Assembly (NCBI GenBank): GCA_902806565.1
Contig: CADCXA010000044.1
Span: 248,001-312,000, forward strand
Source: Hypoxylon rubiginosum
Taxonomy: Eukaryota > Ascomycota > Sordariomycetes > Xylariales > Hypoxylaceae
Length of the DNA stretch: 64,000 nt
Reading direction: 5' to 3'
Shown: in pieces, positions 38,901 to 50,623 of the stretch
Layout of the letters: each line of letters begins with the position of its first letter
How positions within the stretch are numbered: position 1 is the first letter of the stretch
The notes under the pieces: model-generated
Told to the model about the DNA's origin: nothing
Database searches by the model: none
What the model saw: only the letters and a program-made list of their open reading frames with translations
Program-made: the position numbers and the translations under genes

Positions 38901-41900
38901 AATTTAATTTTAAATGTTTTATTTAAATTACCAGTTAAAAATACACTAGAAAATATTATAAAATATTAAAATAAAACTAAAAATAAACTTTTTAATATTA
39001 TTAATAAATTTAATTATTATTTTATAAAACTAACTATTAACTTTAAATTTAAATAACATGTTATTAATAAATATAATTAAAATTAAAAACTTAATTAATT
39101 AAAAGATTTATTTATTATAACTAAAATTAAAAATAAAAATATTATAAAATGATATTAATATAAGTTTTTAAATAATAAATTATTTTTTTATATTAATAAC
39201 ACTAATTATAAATAACTAATAATCTTATTTAATTATATTAAAAAATTACTTAAAATAATATATAATTATAAATATTATTTTAACCTTAAATAAATAATTA
39301 AAAACCTTTAAAAAGTTTTAATTTAAAATCTTATATATAAAATTTATTAATATATTAACTAATACTTTAAATACTATAAAAATAAAATAAACTAGTTTAA
39401 ACTTTTAAAAAAATTAAAGTTTATTAATTTTTTATTAATATTATTTTATATAATAATTTAAAATTTTATTATTAAATTATTAAAAGTTCTTTTAAAAAAA
39501 AACTTTTAAATTATAAATAAGTATTTTTATTTTAATATACTAATAATTATTATTTATAAATTTAATAAAAAATATATTATTATATTAAATAATATAAAAT
39601 ATATAATAAAAAACTAGATATTATTAGTTTTATAAGTTTTATAGTTATATAACTAAGATATTTTTATAAAAGTAATTTTAAATTATAACTTAAAATTTAT
39701 ATTATTATTTTAATAAATGATTTTTTTATAACTTAATATTTTATTAGTAATTTTAATAGCTTGGTATTTTTAAATAAATAATTAATTAAAAAGAAAAAAT
39801 TAAAAAATTAAAATTATTATTTAATATTATTATTTTATTATATTAAATATATTATAAGTAAATATTATTCTAGTTTTATAATATAATTATAATAACTTAA
39901 AGTTATTAATATTTAACTGATTTTTTAATAAAATTATTTATAGTTTTAAATTTTATAATATAATTTTTATAGTTAAGGTTTTTAAAAATTTAATTAATTT
40001 TAATATATTATAAAGTTTATATTAAAAAAAAACTAAGGTTACTATTAATTTTATAATTATTAATATTAAAGTTTAATATAATATAATTTATAAACTAATA
40101 AAATTTAATATTAAAAATTTAATATATTTTTAATTATATAAAAAATATAATTTATTTAAAAACCCATTTAAAAAATAATTTATTTAATAAATAAAACCGT
40201 TTTTAATTATTTAACACGTTAAAAAACTTATTTATAAAGTTAATTTATTTTTTTATTAGTAAATATATAAGGTTATTTTAATAATATATTTTTATTTTAT
40301 ATTAAAAAATAATAATTTATTTATATATAAAATATTATAACTAAAAAACATTATAATTTAAAATAATAATAATAAGTAACAATTTTATAAAATTAAACGT
40401 TTAATTTAATATTATATTAATAAAATTAAAAAAAAACTAATATTTAAATATTTTATTAAATAAAAAAAATATTCCGTTATTTATAACCAGTGGTATTTTT
40501 ATAAATTATTAATATAAAACATAGTAAAAATCGTGATTAAATTTAATAAAAAAACACCTTTTAATATTAATAAACTTAAAATAATTTAAACGAAATATAA
40601 AACATTAAATATATTTAATTTTTTACATTAAAATTAATTTAAACTATTTTTTATTTTTTAATTAATATTAAACTAATAATAATAAACTTTTATAAAATAA
40701 TTATATATTTTTATAATATATTAACTTGTTTTAATAATAAAGTTTTTTAATTTACTAAAAAAACTAAACTAGAAAATTATTAATATAATTCTTAAAATTA
40801 ATATTAAAATTATTATTTTATAAAAACGTTTAATAAATAATTAAACTTTTTAATTTTTTATTTATTAACATTTTTATATTTAAAATAATTAGTTTAAAAA
40901 TAACATAGTTATTAAACACGTGTTTTTTTTTAATAAATACGTAATTTTTTTTATAATAAAAATATTTATAACTTTATTAATATAAATTTATTTTACATAT
41001 ATTTATTACTTTTTTTTTATACCATTAATTTCTTTTTTTTAAAAATTGTTTTTCCTTATTTATTTTTTTAAATTTACTTTTATTTTATATATTTTTTTTT
41101 TTTTTATATATTTATATATTTAACTATAATTTAATTTTATTAAATAATATTTTATTTATATAATTACTTTTTAATAATAACTTTATTTAAAAAACAACTT
41201 ATATTATTATTAAAAAATAAAAATAAAATTTTTCTATTACTTTTTTTTATTATTTTTTTTAATAATATTTAATTTATTATTTTATATTTTAAATTTATAT
41301 AAGTTTATTTATATATATTATAACATTAAATATTATATAAGCGGTTTTTTTAACTATTAAATAATAATATTTATTTATATTTTTAGTTTTAAATATTAAT
41401 ATTAATTATATAAAAAATTAATAAAAATAATAATATTATAATAATTTTTTTTTAAAAGATTCTTAATTAAAAGATTTTTAATTAGTAAATTTTTAATTAA
41501 AAAAACTTTAAAATAAATAACTTATAAAAATAAAACAAGTTATATTTATTAATTTATAATATTTAATAATATTATTAAATAAATATTTTAATTATAATAA
41601 TTTATTTAAAAAAAAGGTAAATTTTAATAAAAAAGTATTAAATTTTAAGCTTAAATATATATATAACCACGTAATTATAAAAAAATATTTTATAAATATA
41701 CCTTAAGTAATATTTATATATAATATATTAAACATATAAAAATTCGTTTAATTTAATTAAAATAAATACCAATTAAATTTAACTAAAAAAAAATATAATA
41801 AATTTAAAACATATTAACTTACTATAAAAAAAGTTAAATTAACATTTATATATTTTAAAATTAACTTTAAAATAAAAAAAGCTATAAAAAAAAAAACAAT

Positions 41901-43509
41901 TATATTTATATTTATAATTAACTAACTTTAACTAGTTATAATAAACTATTAAAATTTTTTTAAACTATATTTTAATAAAATTTTTAACGATTTAATAAAG
42001 TTTAAATATTTTTAATAATTTATATTAAATTATCCTTTATATTAATAAATTAATATTAATAAAATAATTAAATATTTAAGTTAAATAAATCTAAATTTAA
42101 TATTATTTAGTTAAATTATATATAAAACATTAAAAACTTGAATTAATTTAATTATTTAAAAAAAAATTATAATAAAATAAAAAAATAATAAAATACTTAA
42201 AATTACATTTTTAAATTAATTAAAACTTAAAATATTAAACGTATATAATAATACGATATTAAAACTTAAAATAATATTATATAAAATTAAAATTAAGTTT
42301 AAAAAAGCAAGATTAATATAATTATTTTAATTTAATAATAAAAAAATAATTTTTAAATTTTAAAAAACATATCTTATTAAATACTTATATAATTTAATAA
42401 ATAAAAATAACAAACCTTATATTAACTTAAATATTAATATAATTATTTTAAAATTTTAAGAATTATTTAAAGCCTTAAAAAATAAAATAAAAACTAAACT
42501 AAAAATATTATAAATATTTTTTAAATTATAACTTAATTATAATAAAAAAACCATTATAAAAAAAAAACTAATAATTATTTTTTTAAATAATAACTTTAAA
42601 ATAAAAATTATAATAAACTTTAATATAAAAACTAAAATAAACTATAAAAATAAAAAAATATTAACTTTTATATTAAACGTTTAAAATAAAAAACTATTAA
42701 TTTTTATATTAAATATTTAAAAGAAATTTAATTAATAACAAATAGTTATTATAAACTTTTAATTTAACAATTTAAAAAATAAAAACAATAAAAATATAAT
42801 AAATAATAATTTAAATCCTATTAAATCCTTTAAATTAAACATAAAAAATAAACTTATAAAATTAATAAAAAACTTTCTAATTATAAATATAATAATTAAA
42901 ACCGAAAAAAAAAAAACTTAACAGCGTTAATTAAAAATATTAGTTATAAATTAATTTTTAATATTTTAAAAATAAAAAAACTATAAAAAAACGTTAATTA
43001 ACTAAAATTTAACTTTAAAAAAATTAAATAATTAAAATTAAAAATTAATTTATAAAACTTTAAGTTTAAACTTTTAATAAATATAATAATAAGTTTTCTT
43101 TAAAATATTAATAATATTATAATTTTTTAAATAATATTATAATTATAATTAAATAATTTAATCGCTTAAATAAACATATTAATTAATATAATTAATAACT
43201 TAAATATAAAATTTAATTTAAGATTTTAATATTTTAATATAATTAATATTAATAATATAATTAATTTATTATTTATTATTTTAATTTTTATATTATTAAA
43301 TAAAATTAATAAAATAAAATTAATAATTAAAAATTTTTTTTAATATTAAATACTAGTACCTAGTAACTTATAATAAAATAAAAAAACCATACAATAAAAA
43401 TATCCAGCTAAAAACACCTGTTAAAAAAATTCATTAAAACTAAAAATTATTTTTAAATAAAAACTTTTTTTAATAATTTATAAACTAAAAAAGAAATTCT
43501 AAATATTAA

Positions 43510-43715
43510 AATTAAACTTATAATAAATTAATAATTTATATTAAACTATTAAAATTAATAATTTACGTTAAATTATTAATAAATTTATAATAAATTAATA
43601 ACTTATATTAATTTATTAATTTATAATAAATTAATAATTTATAATAAATAAAAAATAATACGATAAATTAAAAACGTAATAAATAAAAAATATTACGATA
43701 AATTAAAAAACTTTA
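43510..43715. repeat. Imperfect short tandem repeats
   Basis: AATAAATTAATAATTTAT-like phrases recur about five times, followed by two copies of ACGATAAATTAAAA separated by TAATAAATAAAAAAT. This sits inside the retrotransposon skeleton, near its right end. Confidence 0.6.
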
Positions 43716-43781
43716 ACTTTAATATAAAATATTAATAAATTACTAGTAAAAACGTTAATTTTTTTTTAATAAAAAAGAAAT

Positions 43782-43959
43782 TATAAAGTTTTATATAAAA
43801 ATATATTAATTTTATATATAATTTAAGCTTTTAAAACTTATTTATATAATATTATATATATTTTATATAAATATTAAATTTACTTATTAAATATTATAAC
43901 TAGCTATAGATTTTTATTTTAAAATTTTAAAAGTTTTATACACTTTTTAGTTTTTTATA
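43782..43959. repeat. Right LTR (candidate)
   Basis: Pairs base for base with 33,005-33,182 at a constant offset of 10,777. The following five bases ATATT match the five before the left LTR. Confidence 0.75.
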
Positions 43960-44765
43960 ATATTAATATTTTATATTTAATTTTTTATAAATTTAAATAA
44001 TATTTATTAAAAAATAATAAATTAAATTATATAATATTTACATAAAATAAAATAATATATATTATAAATAAAAAATAAAAATAATTTAATAATAATTAAT
44101 AATATTTTTTTTATTAATAATATAATAAATTATAAAAATTTATAAATATATATTATAATTTTATTTAATAAATTAATTAATTAAAAAAATAAATAAATAA
44201 AATATTATTATTATATTTATTATAAAAATTAAATTATTAATATTAATATAAATTATAAAAAAATTAATATATATTAAATAATTAATTAAAAAATTAAAAA
44301 TTGAACTTAATTATAAAAAAGTTAAAATAAAATATAATAATATATATATTATTAAGTTAATAATTTTAAAATTTTTTTAATTTAAAATTAAATTAAAATA
44401 TATAAATAATTTAATTATAAATAAATATATATTATTTATTATAATTTAAAAATAAAAGTTTTAAATAATATAATAAAAATAAAATATAAATTTTAAAATA
44501 AATATTAAATTTAAAGTTTATTATTTATATTATAAATTTTATAATTATAAATTAAAAACCTTAATATTTTTTTTTTTAATTTTAAATTTTAATAAAAAAA
44601 TATAATATTAAAAAATATTATAAAAATAATTATTTTTTTATTATTTTATAAAAAAAATTTAATTATAAAAATAATTATAAAAACTTTAAATATATATAAT
44701 ATAAATAATTTTTATTATTATTTTATAATTAAATTTTAAAATTCTTTTTTAATATTTTATATATA

Positions 44766-45023
44766 TTATAATAAAATATAGTTTTAATATTATATAATTA
44801 AAAAATATTATAAATAATAATAAATATAAAAGATATATTAAAAATATATTAATTAATATAAATATTTAATTAATATTAAAATATTATATATAATGAAAAT
44901 AATATTTAAAAAAAATATTTATTTTAATATAATATTTAAATAAGTTATATAGTAAATTTAAATTATATATAACTTAAAATATTATATAATATTTTAATAT
45001 TTTAATATTTTAATTTTATTATA
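44766..45023 (+). repeat. 258-bp direct repeat, copy 1
   Basis: Matches 45,901-46,158 at equal length. At the point where copy 2 carries the CACGTG palindrome, this copy reads AAAATATTATATAATATTTT, as if the two CG-containing sites had been RIP-mutated. Confidence 0.8.
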
Positions 45024-45069
45024 GTTTTTTTTTTTTATAATAATAAGTTTTTATTAAATTAAAGTTATA

Positions 45070-45071
<2 letters not shown>

Positions 45072-45122
<51 letters not shown>
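45072..45122. repeat. (AAAT)n microsatellite
   Basis: About twelve AAAT units in a row, lying between the two 258-bp direct repeats. Confidence 0.9.
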
Positions 45123-45900
45123 GTAATTAAATTTATAATTATTAAGTTTAAATAAACCTTAAAAAAAAAAAATTTTCAGGACGTGTATATTAATAGTTTT
45201 TTTATAGCTTTCTTTTTTATATTTAATATTTCGTAGCTTTTTTTTTTATACTTAATTTTATATTTTTTTATATTTAACTAACGTTTTAATTAATTTAATA
45301 TTATTTTAAATTTTTCTTTTAAAAACTTAATATTTAAAACTTAATTTAAACTTAAATTTAAATTTAAACTTAAATTTAAATTTAAATTTATAAATTTAAA
45401 CTTAAAAAAATAATTATATAAAACTTTTTAAACTTTAAAATTATTTTTTTATATTTAATTTTTACTTAATATTTTACTTAGTATTTTATTTTATATAATA
45501 TTTTAAGTATTTAATATTTTTATAATTAATATTTTAATAATTAAGATTTTATAAATTTTAATTAATTAATATTTTATAATTAATAAATATTATATATAAC
45601 TAGTAATAATATATATAAATTAATTAATATTATATTAATTTAACTAATAAATATTATATTAATTTAACTAGTAAATATTATAAATAATTTTACTTATAAA
45701 AATTTAAAAATTTCTTAATATATAAGTTTTAATATAATAAAAAAAAAATAATAAAAAGAAATAAAAAACTCTGGGATTTTTATATTTAAAAACTTATAAT
45801 ATTTAGTTTAATTAATATAATATTAAGTTATTATATTAATTAAAACAAATAATTTTCTTAAAATTAAAATTATAAATTTAAGTTTTATAATAATTTTTAA

Positions 45901-46158
45901 TTATAATAAAATATAATTTTAATATTATATAATTAAAAAATATTATAAATAATAATAAATATAAAAAGTATATTAAAAATATATTAATTAATATAAATAT
46001 TTAATTAATATTAAAATATTATATATAATAAAAATAATATTTAAAAAGAAAAGTTATTTTAATATAATATTTAAATAAATTATATAATAAATTTAAGTTA
46101 TATATAACTTAAAATATCACGTGATATTTTAATATCTTGGTATTTTAATTTTATTATA
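45901..46158 (+). repeat. 258-bp direct repeat, copy 2, with CACGTG palindrome
   Basis: Same length and order as 44,766-45,023. It contains the perfect 20-base palindrome AAAATATCACGTGATATTTT at 46,111-46,130. The pair encloses 877 bases and could be the terminal repeats of a small non-coding retroelement (TRIM-like) or of a larger lost element. Confidence 0.8.
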
Positions 46159-47350
46159 ATATATATAAATTTTAATTATTTAATAATTTTATATTATTTA
46201 TTTTATATTAAAAATTAAAAAAAAAAAAAAAAAGTTAAAAACTTTATTAAATTAATAATAATAATAAAAAAATCAGTAATATTAAAATATATATAAAAAT
46301 AATAATTATATTTAATTATAAATTAATTATAATTAAATTTTAAAATATAAAATATAGTTTATAAATATAACTTAAAATAAGTTATATTAATATTATATAT
46401 AATTTTATATATATATTATAATATAAATTTAATTTTTTATAAAATTAAAAATTTATATAAATATTTTTATAAATTTATATTTTAAATTTATATATATATT
46501 TATAAGTTAAAATTATTTAAAAAATAATAATAAATTTAATAATAAAATTAATTATTAATATTAATAATTTATTAAAATATTTATTAATAAATTTATTTTA
46601 TAAATATATTAAAATAAAAATTTATAAAAATTTATAAAGATTTTTATAAAAGTTTATATATTAATAAATTAAAAAATATAATAATATTAATAGTTTATTA
46701 ATAAAAAAGTAATTAATTTTATTAATATAATAATTATAATATTTATACTAATAAATTTAAATTTAAAAAATAAATATTAAATATTATAATTTAAAATAAA
46801 AGTTTTAAATAATATAATAAAAATAAATATAAAATTTAAAATTTATTATATATATTATAAATTTTATAATTATAAATTATAATTTTTTTAATAAAATTAT
46901 ATATTAAAAACTTTAATATTATTAATATAAATAAAAATAATTTAATTAATTAAAATATTATTAACTTAAAAATAATTAAATTTATTAAATTAATTAAATA
47001 TTATAAATATTTAATATTTAATTAAATAAAATTAAAAGATTTTAATTAAAGTTTAAAAAAAATATATTAAATTTTAAAATTAACTAATAATAAAAAATAA
47101 ATAAATTTTTATTAAATAAGTTTATAAATTAAGTTTTTATATATAATAATAATATAAAAATTATATATTTTTTAATTAAAAAATTTAAATTTAATTTAAT
47201 TAATTTTTAAATTTAATATTTTTTTTTAATAAATTAAAATAAGTTAAATATAAAATAAATAATTATAAAAAATATATATATTTACTTTTTTTTAAATAAC
47301 TTAATTATTTAATCGAGTAAGTTAAATTTAGATTTATAAATATTTTTAAA

Positions 47351-47880
47351 CCCTTTAAATAAATTAGCAGTGAAGCTACTTAGTATAAGTGTTTAAATAC
47401 GTCAGTGTTTAAAAAGGCGCAGCATCCTCGCTCCCAAGTGTTATAATAAGTACGTAGCAGGATATCTGCATGATTTAGGTGTGGGTGAAGTGCTGCCGGC
47501 TAGGCAGGGCTTTGTAGTTAGTTCTCACGACTACGTAGACTCTATAAATGTCACGGCCTTCATCTGCAGTCTGTTACTAATAAGATATTATGGGGGGAAA
47601 AGAAACAGTTTATTGCTCTATGGGGTATAATCCCGGCGTGTGCCCATCAGACGTGCGGTCGCGTCATTCGTACAAATACCAATCTATCTAAAAGAAATAC
47701 ACGGGGGCCGGTCGGCAATCCGACATATTGGTAGACACAACCAAGAAAGACAAGTAGTCAGCCATCCAAGTCAGTGACTTTCACCACCTAGCTGACTCGT
47801 AGACACCTTTGTGATGTAAGGTGTCGATAATGTGAAAAGAAATTTAGGGGCATAGAGCCGACGGCCTCGTAGTCGACTGT
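47351..47880. other. Intergenic, left edge of island 2
   Basis: Normal-composition DNA downstream of the RRM-type gene. No supported gene or motif is seen. Confidence 0.5.
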
Positions 47881-49122
47881 TTAGGCGCAAGGGTCGACGC
47901 CGTAGTGGACCACGACCCGGGCCCAGAGGTCGCCCCTGGCGCCCTCGAGGTTGGCGTGGCGGTCCTTCTCGCGCGCGATGGACTGGCGCGCGGACTCGGC
48001 CTGGCACCGGAAGCTGCCGAAGCGCCACTCCTGCCGCGTGACGTCGCCGTACGTCGCGAGCGTCGCGACCGACTCGAGCTCATACGTGAACTTGGTCTGG
48101 AAGAATCTGTGCAGGGATGGCTGGTTGACGATATCGCTAGGGCCCTCGATGTGCAGCACCCGACACTGGGGGCCGGGCTCCCGCGGCCCCGACTTGATCC
48201 GGTTCGGCAGCACCCGCGGCACGTACCCGCCCACGGTGAAAGTGCCCGCCATCGACTGCGCCGTCAGCCGGTTCACGCCCTCGCGGTCGAAGAAGACGAG
48301 CTTCGACGCCGACGTCGTGTGCGTGCGGCTCGTGCCGGGCCGGGGGCGGGCGATGGCGTCCTCGGGCGGGTTGATGACGGTGGCGTAGACCTTGCCGCAG
48401 TTCCGGATGGAGTTCAGGAGCATGAAGTGGGTGCAGTTCGGCGGCAGGTTGGTGATCCACAGCGCGGTGTTGAGCTCCTCGCGGATGTTGGCGGACTGGT
48501 TGGCTGCGAGATAGGGGTTGCCCCTGTAGTGGGGGGACGCGCCGGTGGCGGCGAGCTGCGCCACCCACAAGGGGCCGGCGTCTAAGACCTGACCAGGCCA
48601 GGGGTTCATGGGCGTGAAGCCTTCCTGGTTATCCGGTCGGGATTGAGGTGTGGGTTGGGGATCCGGAATGCCTGGAGGTGGCATGATAGGAGGCGACATG
48701 AGGAACGAACGGACAAACCGAGTTGGAAAGCTTTCATCGAACTGGCGCCACTCCGAATTTCGTATTCCAGTCCTTGCGCGCTCCTCTAGGTTAAGAACGG
48801 CAATGGGCCTGTTTAGATTGGCACCAAGAGAAGTTCCTGCACCATTCAGATGGGTGATAGCGGTTGGAGCACCAGTGCTGCTGCTGTGCTGACCCGAATC
48901 GACTTGGGATGGATTGCGTGCGCGTTCTTCCGAGTTTGGACGCTTTCGAGCGCCATATCGAAGGAGGCGATGGTCATTGTCGGGGGTAGGTTTATTGGGA
49001 TCGTCCATGGTGAGATTAGATGATGCGATCGGGTTTCGATGTTGGCGTGAGTAGAATTGGTCGATTGGCGGACGAAATGTGACCTGAGAAGCGTGGTTGT
49101 TAGCATCTATGTATAGTGGCAT
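47881..49122 (-). CDS. RRM-like RNA-binding domain protein, single exon
   Basis: An uninterrupted 413-residue frame from an ATG at 49,122; a second ATG (MDDPNKP, residue 39) is an alternative start. Residues 1-215 are low in predicted order, rich in Pro, Ser, Asn and Arg. Residues about 218-300 look like an RNA recognition motif: ALWITNLPPNC fits the RNP2 strand, HFMLLNSIRNCGKVYATVINPP the first helix and next strand, and SKLVFFDREGVNRLTAQ the RNP1 strand and second helix. RNP1 is weak, with few of the usual aromatic residues. The rest (300-413) continues with a possible second RRM-like unit (CRVLHIEGP onward). Codon third positions are very GC-rich from about 48,560 down to the stop but much less so in the N-terminal half. 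The biological role is unknown; it is not obviously linked to its neighbours. Confidence 0.72.
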   Translation of the reverse strand: MPLYIDANNHASQVTFRPPIDQFYSRQHRNPIASSNLTMDDPNKPTPDNDHRLLRYGARKRPNSEERARNPSQVDSGQHSSSTGAPTAITHLNGAGTSLGANLNRPIAVLNLEERARTGIRNSEWRQFDESFPTRFVRSFLMSPPIMPPPGIPDPQPTPQSRPDNQEGFTPMNPWPGQVLDAGPLWVAQLAATGASPHYRGNPYLAANQSANIREELNTALWITNLPPNCTHFMLLNSIRNCGKVYATVINPPEDAIARPRPGTSRTHTTSASKLVFFDREGVNRLTAQSMAGTFTVGGYVPRVLPNRIKSGPREPGPQCRVLHIEGPSDIVNQPSLHRFFQTKFTYELESVATLATYGDVTRQEWRFGSFRCQAESARQSIAREKDRHANLEGARGDLWARVVVHYGVDPCA

Positions 49123-50623
49123 GAGGATAGAAGAGAGAAGGAATCGAGATGAAGGAATAGATAAATATTACTGACCGTGGATGGAGGCGGTGATGTGAAA
49201 TGAAATTGGTTGTGTGGATGATGGAGGATGGAAGTGAGAGGAGTTAAAAAAGGAACGAGGAGACCTTTAAGTACATAGCTGAGTGCGCGCAAATTCGTAA
49301 ACCTGCGCTGCAAATGGTCAAGGCAGACTTTTCGGGGGTTTGTCTGCACAACGCGTTACCAAGGAGACGGTCGAAGGCCAGAAAGTGCTGCCTTTACCGT
49401 AAGGCCACAGTGCTGGCGAAGCAGGCAGACTCTTTTGAACGGTTTGATACCCTTAAGTGCACAATGAAAACCTGGAATGCATATTCTAAAGAAAGACTTA
49501 ACTACCATTACATCGGTTTTAAAACTCGAACAAGAGCGACTTTTTCGAGTCGGTATATTTACTATGACAACCTCGAGAGACTTCGGCGAATAGGGGCTCT
49601 AAGACATGTAACTTAGACGATTCGCCTTCATGTTTCTAGACTGATTGAATGCTTTTTGTGAAATATATCTAAAGGACAATGAAATAATATTAACGGATGC
49701 AACTGAATAGTAGCTTTAACACATTGATAGTTCGTCATTATATATATAACTGAGAGACAGGAAGGGATATAACATTTACAACTTCGAATCTATAGCTACA
49801 ATCGCTGCCGTAATACAGTCTATGAAACTTGCACGACGACATAGAACACAATATATCGGCCTAATAGTAGTAAAAGGTGTATATCAGTTCAACTATTTAG
49901 TACTAAGAGGCAGCTATACCAAGACTATACTGCTCACGTGTACCACGCCGGCCGGCCTTAGCGGCTAACCACTTATCGTTTTATTTTAGCCTTGACGTTT
50001 ATTTTTATTTAAAACCCCGTTTTAAAAAGGAGCAACACTCCTTGCGCTGTACCTAGCCTGGCTCTCGTTATCTAAATACGCTGTATCTTGGTTTATACAT
50101 TAGGTATCTAGCGCCGAAAACTCCACACTAATAGCTATCCGTATAAATATGCTGCAAGACTGTTAGTGTGCAAGTAACCTAGGTAGGGATATTTCCTTTG
50201 GATCTCACCCCTTAATTTGTGATATCTAATCCGTCTTATATGTCCAAATCTTGCAACCTTAGGTGGGTATTATAAAAGTTGCGCTCAATTAAGGGCTTTC
50301 TAATGATACAGGTGTCGACCCAAGCCTCTTGGTTCGTAGACCCCTTTGTCCTAGTCTCTTGTATATGGTACCTAGAGCTTCGTAATGAATTATTTAGATT
50401 GTAACAAAATAAGTAGAAACACTGAGGTTATACAAAGCAAACAGCTTCCCGAAGTGACAGCCAGGTAGCCGGGTTGCCAGCTAGCCAAAAAACACTCTGC
50501 GAACACTCTCCAAATAAGAGGGTTCTACACTCTTCAAATAGCACAGCTCATAATTTTAACCGTTATAACCATTTAACATTTAGTAGTTAAAAGGCGTAAT
50601 TACTATGTGATACTTGGTATTTA
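49123..50623. other. Intergenic region with a shared element fragment
   Basis: About 1.5 kb with no convincing gene. A 100-codon plus-strand frame at 49,314-49,616 has no recognisable features. The part around 50,034-50,145 matches, in inverted orientation, the subterminal part of the F-box-carrying element (listed separately). GCCGGCCGGCC-type GC-rich words occur near 49,946-49,957. Confidence 0.5.
50034..50145 (-). repeat. Dispersed inverted repeat shared with the F-box element
   Basis: The reverse complement of 50,034-50,095 matches 56,801-56,859 through the block ATTTAGATAACGAGAGCCA and CAGCGCAAGGAGTGTT, with a 5-base gap; a weaker match continues to about 50,145. In the F-box element this lies just inside the left terminal repeat, so this is probably a fragment of a related element. 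Confidence 0.75.

Larger units (their letters stand above)
33005..43959. mobile_element. RIP-degraded LTR retrotransposon skeleton
   Basis: Bounded by two direct repeats of 178 bases (33,005-33,182 and 43,782-43,959) that align without a gap. Each begins TATAAA and ends TTATA, as expected if the canonical TG..CA LTR ends had been RIP-mutated. The five bases outside both ends are ATATT (33,000-33,004 and 43,960-43,964), a candidate target duplication. A purine-rich tract AAAAAAGAAA lies just before the right LTR. The internal 10.6 kb is long for a fungal Ty3/Ty1-type element, so a nested insertion is likely. No gag or pol reading frame survives, so orientation and family are uncertain. Confidence 0.7.
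28291..47350. repeat. AT-rich, RIP-degraded repeat block (centre)
   Basis: About 19 kb of almost pure A/T sequence without open frames worth naming. It contains a dispersed repeat pair near 28.8 and 30.1 kb, a retrotransposon skeleton (33,005-43,959), a 258-bp direct repeat pair and several simple repeats. Rare GC-containing words such as CACGTG stand out against the background. The right edge fades into normal DNA at about 47,350. Confidence 0.9.

Noticed and set aside
28291..47350. AT-rich block as inserted mitochondrial DNA
   Set aside because: No mitochondrial protein, rRNA or tRNA motif is visible, and repeat copies differ by transitions only, which fits RIP of nuclear transposons.
47905..48585. 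226-codon plus-strand open frame opposite the RRM-like gene
   Set aside because: Arises from high GC at third codon positions of the true gene on the minus strand; Arg/Gly/Ala-rich shadow with no motif.
49314..49616. 100-codon plus-strand open frame upstream of the RRM-like gene
   Set aside because: No family resemblance, no splice or promoter context, basic composition without pattern; not enough support for a gene.
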